A DNA stretch of 9,914 nt from Acidobacteriota bacterium (GTDB lineage Bacteria > Acidobacteriota > Terriglobia > Acidiferrales > UBA7541), in assembly GCA_003224075.1 (NCBI GenBank), contig QHYF01000046.1:1-9914 (forward strand), read 5' to 3'. Each line of letters opens with the position of its first letter. Positions within the stretch are counted from its first letter, which is position 1. A program made the position numbers and the translations under genes. This document shows positions 7,481 to 9,914 of the stretch, piece after piece. The notes beneath the pieces were generated by a model, which did not search any database, was not told where the DNA came from, and was given only the letters and a program-made list of their open reading frames with translations.

Positions 7481-8662
7481 ATGACAGTAAGAGACGCAGG
7501 AATCCGCATGAGCTTCAGTGAAGACCTGCAGCCGGCGAAGATCAAAGTCATCGGCGTGGGCGGGGGCGGTTGTAACGCGGTCAACCGTATGATTCGCGCG
7601 AAGCTCGAAGGCGTCGAGTTCATCGCCGCGAATACCGATTTGCAGGCGCTGAAGTTGTCACAAGCGCCCATGAAGTTGCAGCTCGGCGCCAAGCTCACCA
7701 AGGGGCTCGGCGCGGGCGCCAATCCCGAGGTTGGCCGCAAGGCGGCGCTCGAAGACACCGAGAAAATCATCGAAGGATTGGAAGGCGCGGACATGATTTT
7801 CATCACGGCAGGCCTCGGTGGAGGCACGGGCAGCGGCGCCGCGCCCGTTGTGGCTTCACTCGCAAGCGAGCTCGGTGCGCTCAGCGTCGCCGTGGTGACG
7901 AAACCCTTTGCGTTCGAAGGGAAGCGGCGCATGATGCAAGCCGAACAGGCGCTTCAGGAGCTTATAGGCGCGGTGGACACCGTCATCGTCATTCCCAATG
8001 AGCGGCTGATGGATACCGTCGAGCGCGGTACCAGCTTCTTCGATGCTTTTCGTATCGCCGACGACATCCTTCGGCAGGCGGTTCAGGGCATCTCGGACAT
8101 CATCACCGTGCCCGGCATCATCAACCGCGACTTCGCCGACGTGAAGGCCATTATGCATGGACAGGGCTATGCCGTAATGGGCACCGCCGTGGCCACCGGC
8201 ACGAACCGCGCCGTCGATGCCGCCAACCGCGCCATTGCCAGCCCGCTTCTCGAAGACAATTCCATTCAGGGCGCGCAAGGCATTCTCATCAATATCTCCG
8301 GCAGCTCCAGCCTTAGTCTCCATGAAGTCCACGAAGCCTCAAGCGTCATTCAGAAGGCCGCGCACGAGAATGCGAACATCATTTTCGGCGCTGTGCAGGA
8401 TGACAACATGAAGGACAGCGTCAAGATCACCGTTATCGCCGCCGGCCTCAAGGACGCTAACAAGAAAAATATCCCTCAGAAGCAATCGTTCCTTCCAAAG
8501 ACTTGGAAGGCCGGCCGGGAAATCGCCGAGCCGCCGATGTCGCAGGAGTCTCCGAATGTGGTCCACCAGGTCCAGCAAAATGTCCGCGAAGTCGGCCAGG
8601 AAGTTCCGGCGGACGATCTGGACGTGCCGACATTCCTTCGCCGCCAGGCGCAAAAGGCGTAG
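7481..8662 (+). CDS. ftsZ: FtsZ, tubulin-like GTPase of the division ring
   Basis: Cytoplasmic GTPase that polymerises at mid-cell and scaffolds the divisome. The 393-residue product has every expected element: KVIGVGGGGCNAVNRM (22-37), AANTDLQAL (49-57), GLGAGANPEVGRKAA (75-89), the signature GGGTGSGAAP (113-122), the T7 loop NRDFAD (215-220) that completes the GTPase site of the next subunit, a variable linker from about 325, and the conserved C-terminal peptide DDLDVPTFLRRQ (378-389), which should bind FtsA. ATG 7481 is preferred on the ribosome site. An in-frame TTG at 7460 and ATG at 7508 are alternatives; the conserved region begins near residue 20, so all give the same core. Last gene of the + strand run, 46 bases after ftsA and ending 115 bases before the convergent prenyltransferase. 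Confidence 0.98.
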   Translation: MTVRDAGIRMSFSEDLQPAKIKVIGVGGGGCNAVNRMIRAKLEGVEFIAANTDLQALKLSQAPMKLQLGAKLTKGLGAGANPEVGRKAALEDTEKIIEGLEGADMIFITAGLGGGTGSGAAPVVASLASELGALSVAVVTKPFAFEGKRRMMQAEQALQELIGAVDTVIVIPNERLMDTVERGTSFFDAFRIADDILRQAVQGISDIITVPGIINRDFADVKAIMHGQGYAVMGTAVATGTNRAVDAANRAIASPLLEDNSIQGAQGILINISGSSSLSLHEVHEASSVIQKAAHENANIIFGAVQDDNMKDSVKITVIAAGLKDANKKNIPQKQSFLPKTWKAGREIAEPPMSQESPNVVHQVQQNVREVGQEVPADDLDVPTFLRRQAQKA

Positions 8663-8683
8663 TTCGGGCGGCCAAGAATTTTG

Positions 8684-8702
8684 CCTCCGGAGGAGTCGCG
8701 AC
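8684..8702. repeat. Two adjacent perfect palindromes downstream of ftsZ
   Basis: CCTCCGGAGG (8684-8693) and GTCGCGAC (8695-8702) are each perfect palindromes, separated by a single A. They lie 21 bases after the ftsZ stop in the convergent spacer. Neither has a loop, so they are not terminator hairpins by themselves. They could be protein sites or chance in GC-rich DNA; function unknown. Confidence 0.4.
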
Positions 8703-8711
8703 GCTCGTCTT

Positions 8712-8742
8712 GAGCTCCTAAAGAGCATTCTGCTTGCTTTTT
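8712..8742 (+). terminator. Weak candidate terminator after ftsZ
   Basis: A short stem can form in either of two ways: GCTC (8714-8717) with GAGC (8723-8726), or GAGCA (8723-8727) with TGCTT (8731-8735) including one G-T pair. It is followed by GCTTTTT at 8736-8742. The position, 50-80 bases after the last gene of the run, is right, but the stems are only four to five pairs and the T run is short. Low confidence; Rho-dependent termination is equally possible. Confidence 0.28.
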
Positions 8743-8777
8743 GTAATTTGAAGATTTGTAGACTCGTCTAGGTCACG

Positions 8778-9707
8778 TCAAACGACCTTCGTGAGCGAGC
8801 CGTGCGCCCAGTTCCAGAACATGCCCAGGAATGCGGCAGTGTTCCAGCCCCACATGAATAGGCGCATTTCTGCCGGAGTATAAGCGCGCTCTTTCCAGAC
8901 AAAAGTTGCGTCCAACAAGAACCAGAGGACTCCCAGGAATAGGAAGCCCGCGACGATCCAATCTCGGAAACAAATCCACACCAGAGTAGTTTCGACGCTA
9001 AGAAACGCGGCAATTAGAAATTTGGAGGGCACTCTCCCCACTGTCGTTGCCGTCGTTCGCCGGCCACTCAACCGGTCCGGCTCGATGTCCATGACCTCGC
9101 CGAAGACGTGCGAGTGCATGGCAAACAACGCACCGAACAAGAAGGTCTGCCAGGGAAGCTGCGGGGCATGATTCAGCCAACTGCTGAGCACGAATACGAG
9201 CAGGTAACTGGCCTGAATCAAGACGTCGAACGGAGGTCTGCCCTTCCATCCGAGGCGCGGAGCATTGTACAGCCCGACGGCTAACAGCAGCGTGGCATAC
9301 CACCACAGGATGCGCGGTCCCAGGAGAGAAAAGAACGCAATCAGAAATGGGATTTGCACCACGGCGATCTGCCATTTCAATGCGCCGAGCTGTTCGCGTT
9401 CGCCGCGCGAACCGAACATGAAAGTGCCTTTGCGTGGATTCATCAAATCGGCTTCGGCGTCGACGATGTCATTGACGCCATAAAGGAGGAACCCGAGAGG
9501 GAACAGCACAAAGAATAATCCCAGCCAGAGTCGGGGGGAATGGGTGATGTCCGCATGCCCGAGTGGCATGAGGTAGAACAGGGCCGTGGTGCTCCAAAGC
9601 CCCGGCCGCGAGACCTGGATGAGAAACCGGGTGGCAGCGAGGGAGCCCCGCTGCTTCGGAACTGCAGCAGGCGCCGCTTCGGAAACCGTCATTTCATCGT
9701 GTCCCAT
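8778..9707 (-). CDS. UbiA-family membrane prenyltransferase, substrate unknown
   Basis: Integral-membrane enzyme that transfers an isoprenoid chain from a polyprenyl diphosphate to an acceptor. Numbering from Met at 9692, the two Mg-binding Asp motifs are present: NDIVDAEAD (74-82), followed by NPRKG, and DIEPD (202-206). YNAPRLGWKGRPPFD (142-156) is also typical of the superfamily. About eight to nine hydrophobic segments are visible in 304-309 residues, a normal length. The NPRKG following motif 1 and the KGRPxxD segment recall lycopene-elongase and related UbiA branches more than the quinone enzymes, but I cannot fix the acceptor. Starts: ATG 9707 or ATG 9692, neither with a strong ribosome site. 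An in-frame ATG at 9800 would translate the 17-bp repeats and is unlikely. It converges on ftsZ and is transcribed separately, so no role in division is implied. Confidence 0.85.
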   Translation of the reverse strand: MGHDEMTVSEAAPAAVPKQRGSLAATRFLIQVSRPGLWSTTALFYLMPLGHADITHSPRLWLGLFFVLFPLGFLLYGVNDIVDAEADLMNPRKGTFMFGSRGEREQLGALKWQIAVVQIPFLIAFFSLLGPRILWWYATLLLAVGLYNAPRLGWKGRPPFDVLIQASYLLVFVLSSWLNHAPQLPWQTFLFGALFAMHSHVFGEVMDIEPDRLSGRRTTATTVGRVPSKFLIAAFLSVETTLVWICFRDWIVAGFLFLGVLWFLLDATFVWKERAYTPAEMRLFMWGWNTAAFLGMFWNWAHGSLTKVV

Positions 9708-9755
9708 TCGTTGCTTGGCGATCTTATGGTACTGGCGGGACTTTCTACGAACAGT

Positions 9756-9806
9756 CCAGTCTGTACTGCAACCTAGTCTGTATTGCAATCTAGTCTGCAT
9801 TGCAAA
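9756..9806. repeat. Three tandem imperfect 17-bp repeats upstream of the prenyltransferase
   Basis: Copies at 9756-9772 (CCAGTCTGTACTGCAAC), 9773-9789 (CTAGTCTGTATTGCAAT) and 9790-9806 (CTAGTCTGCATTGCAAA) abut exactly. Adjacent copies differ at three positions. A degenerate relative with about 11 of 17 matches lies at 9828-9844, and TGCAAA recurs at 9822-9827. The array sits about 50 bases upstream of ATG 9707 on the - strand, where operators or activator sites would be expected. A regulatory role is inference; it could also be a simple minisatellite. Confidence 0.75.
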
Positions 9807-9822
9807 CCAAAATCAGCCACCT

Positions 9823-9836
9823 GCAAATTAGTTTGC
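9823..9836. promoter_or_regulatory. Inverted repeat GCAAA-N4-TTTGC, possible operator
   Basis: Five-base arms GCAAA (9823-9827) and TTTGC (9832-9836) surround TTAG. The arms share TGCAAA with the nearby 17-bp repeats, so the same protein might bind both. It could also be a chance match; no regulator gene is in the window. Confidence 0.3.
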
Positions 9837-9844
9837 GCCCCAAA

Positions 9845-9914
9845 CCAAGTCCGCCGTTCCCGGCAAAGAGCGCGCGGTTCGCCCTCCCCATTCAGATTTC
9901 GACTATGGATTGCC
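9845..9914. other. Right-edge noncoding stretch
   Basis: The last 70 bases hold no coding frame, RNA gene or clear promoter that I can support. With the preceding repeats they make up the 207-base region upstream of the prenyltransferase, which continues beyond the window. No convincing -35/-10 pair was found for that gene. Confidence 0.4.

Noticed and set aside
8759..8770. TAGAC-TC-GTCTA inverted repeat as terminator of the prenyltransferase gene
   Set aside because: The loop is only two bases and there is no T run after it in the - strand direction; too weak to call.
9756..9844. The repeat array as a CRISPR array
   Set aside because: Copies abut without unique spacers, the unit is only 17 bp, and no cas gene is in view.
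1..9914. A hidden new defence, mobile or biosynthetic system
   Set aside because: Eight of nine genes are standard cell-wall and division genes in conserved order. No transposase, integrase, tRNA, defence or biosynthetic cluster genes were found, and the one other gene belongs to a known family.

Overview
The window is a stretch of a bacterial dcw (division and cell wall) cluster, read left to right on the + strand, followed by one convergent gene on the - strand. The base composition is GC-rich and there are long antisense shadow frames. Starts are often GTG or TTG. The protein motifs (for example FEPNAEPGLTNK in MurG and NRDFADVKAIM in FtsZ) fit a soil-type Acidobacteriota genome, but that placement is from memory of the families and was not tested.

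Layout: the C-terminal part of murD enters from the left edge (1-759), then ftsW (772-1890), murG (1907-2975, broken), murC (2972-4378), murB (4368-5276), ftsQ (5264-6199), ftsA (6220-7434) and ftsZ (7481-8662). Gaps are 0 to 46 bases and several genes overlap, so this looks like one transcription unit. A short convergent spacer (8663-8777) separates it from a UbiA-family membrane prenyltransferase on the - strand (8778-9707). The remaining 207 bases (9708-9914) lie upstream of that gene and carry a 17-bp direct repeat in three clear copies.

How it works together: MurC and MurB (UDP-MurNAc formation and L-Ala addition) and MurD (D-Glu addition) make the cytoplasmic peptidoglycan precursor. 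MurG makes lipid II from lipid I. FtsW polymerises lipid II at the septum. FtsZ, anchored by FtsA, forms the division ring, and FtsQ links the ring to the septal synthase. No ddl gene lies between murB and ftsQ.

The clearest anomaly is murG. Its two halves are in different frames, and about ten family-conserved residues just before the second glycine loop are missing, which fits a 29-base deletion at about 2165. MurG is normally essential and everything around it is intact, so an assembly or sequencing error, or a very recent lesion, is likelier than long-standing decay. The second item of note is the 17-bp repeat array upstream of the prenyltransferase. I found no new multi-gene system here; the rest is conventional.
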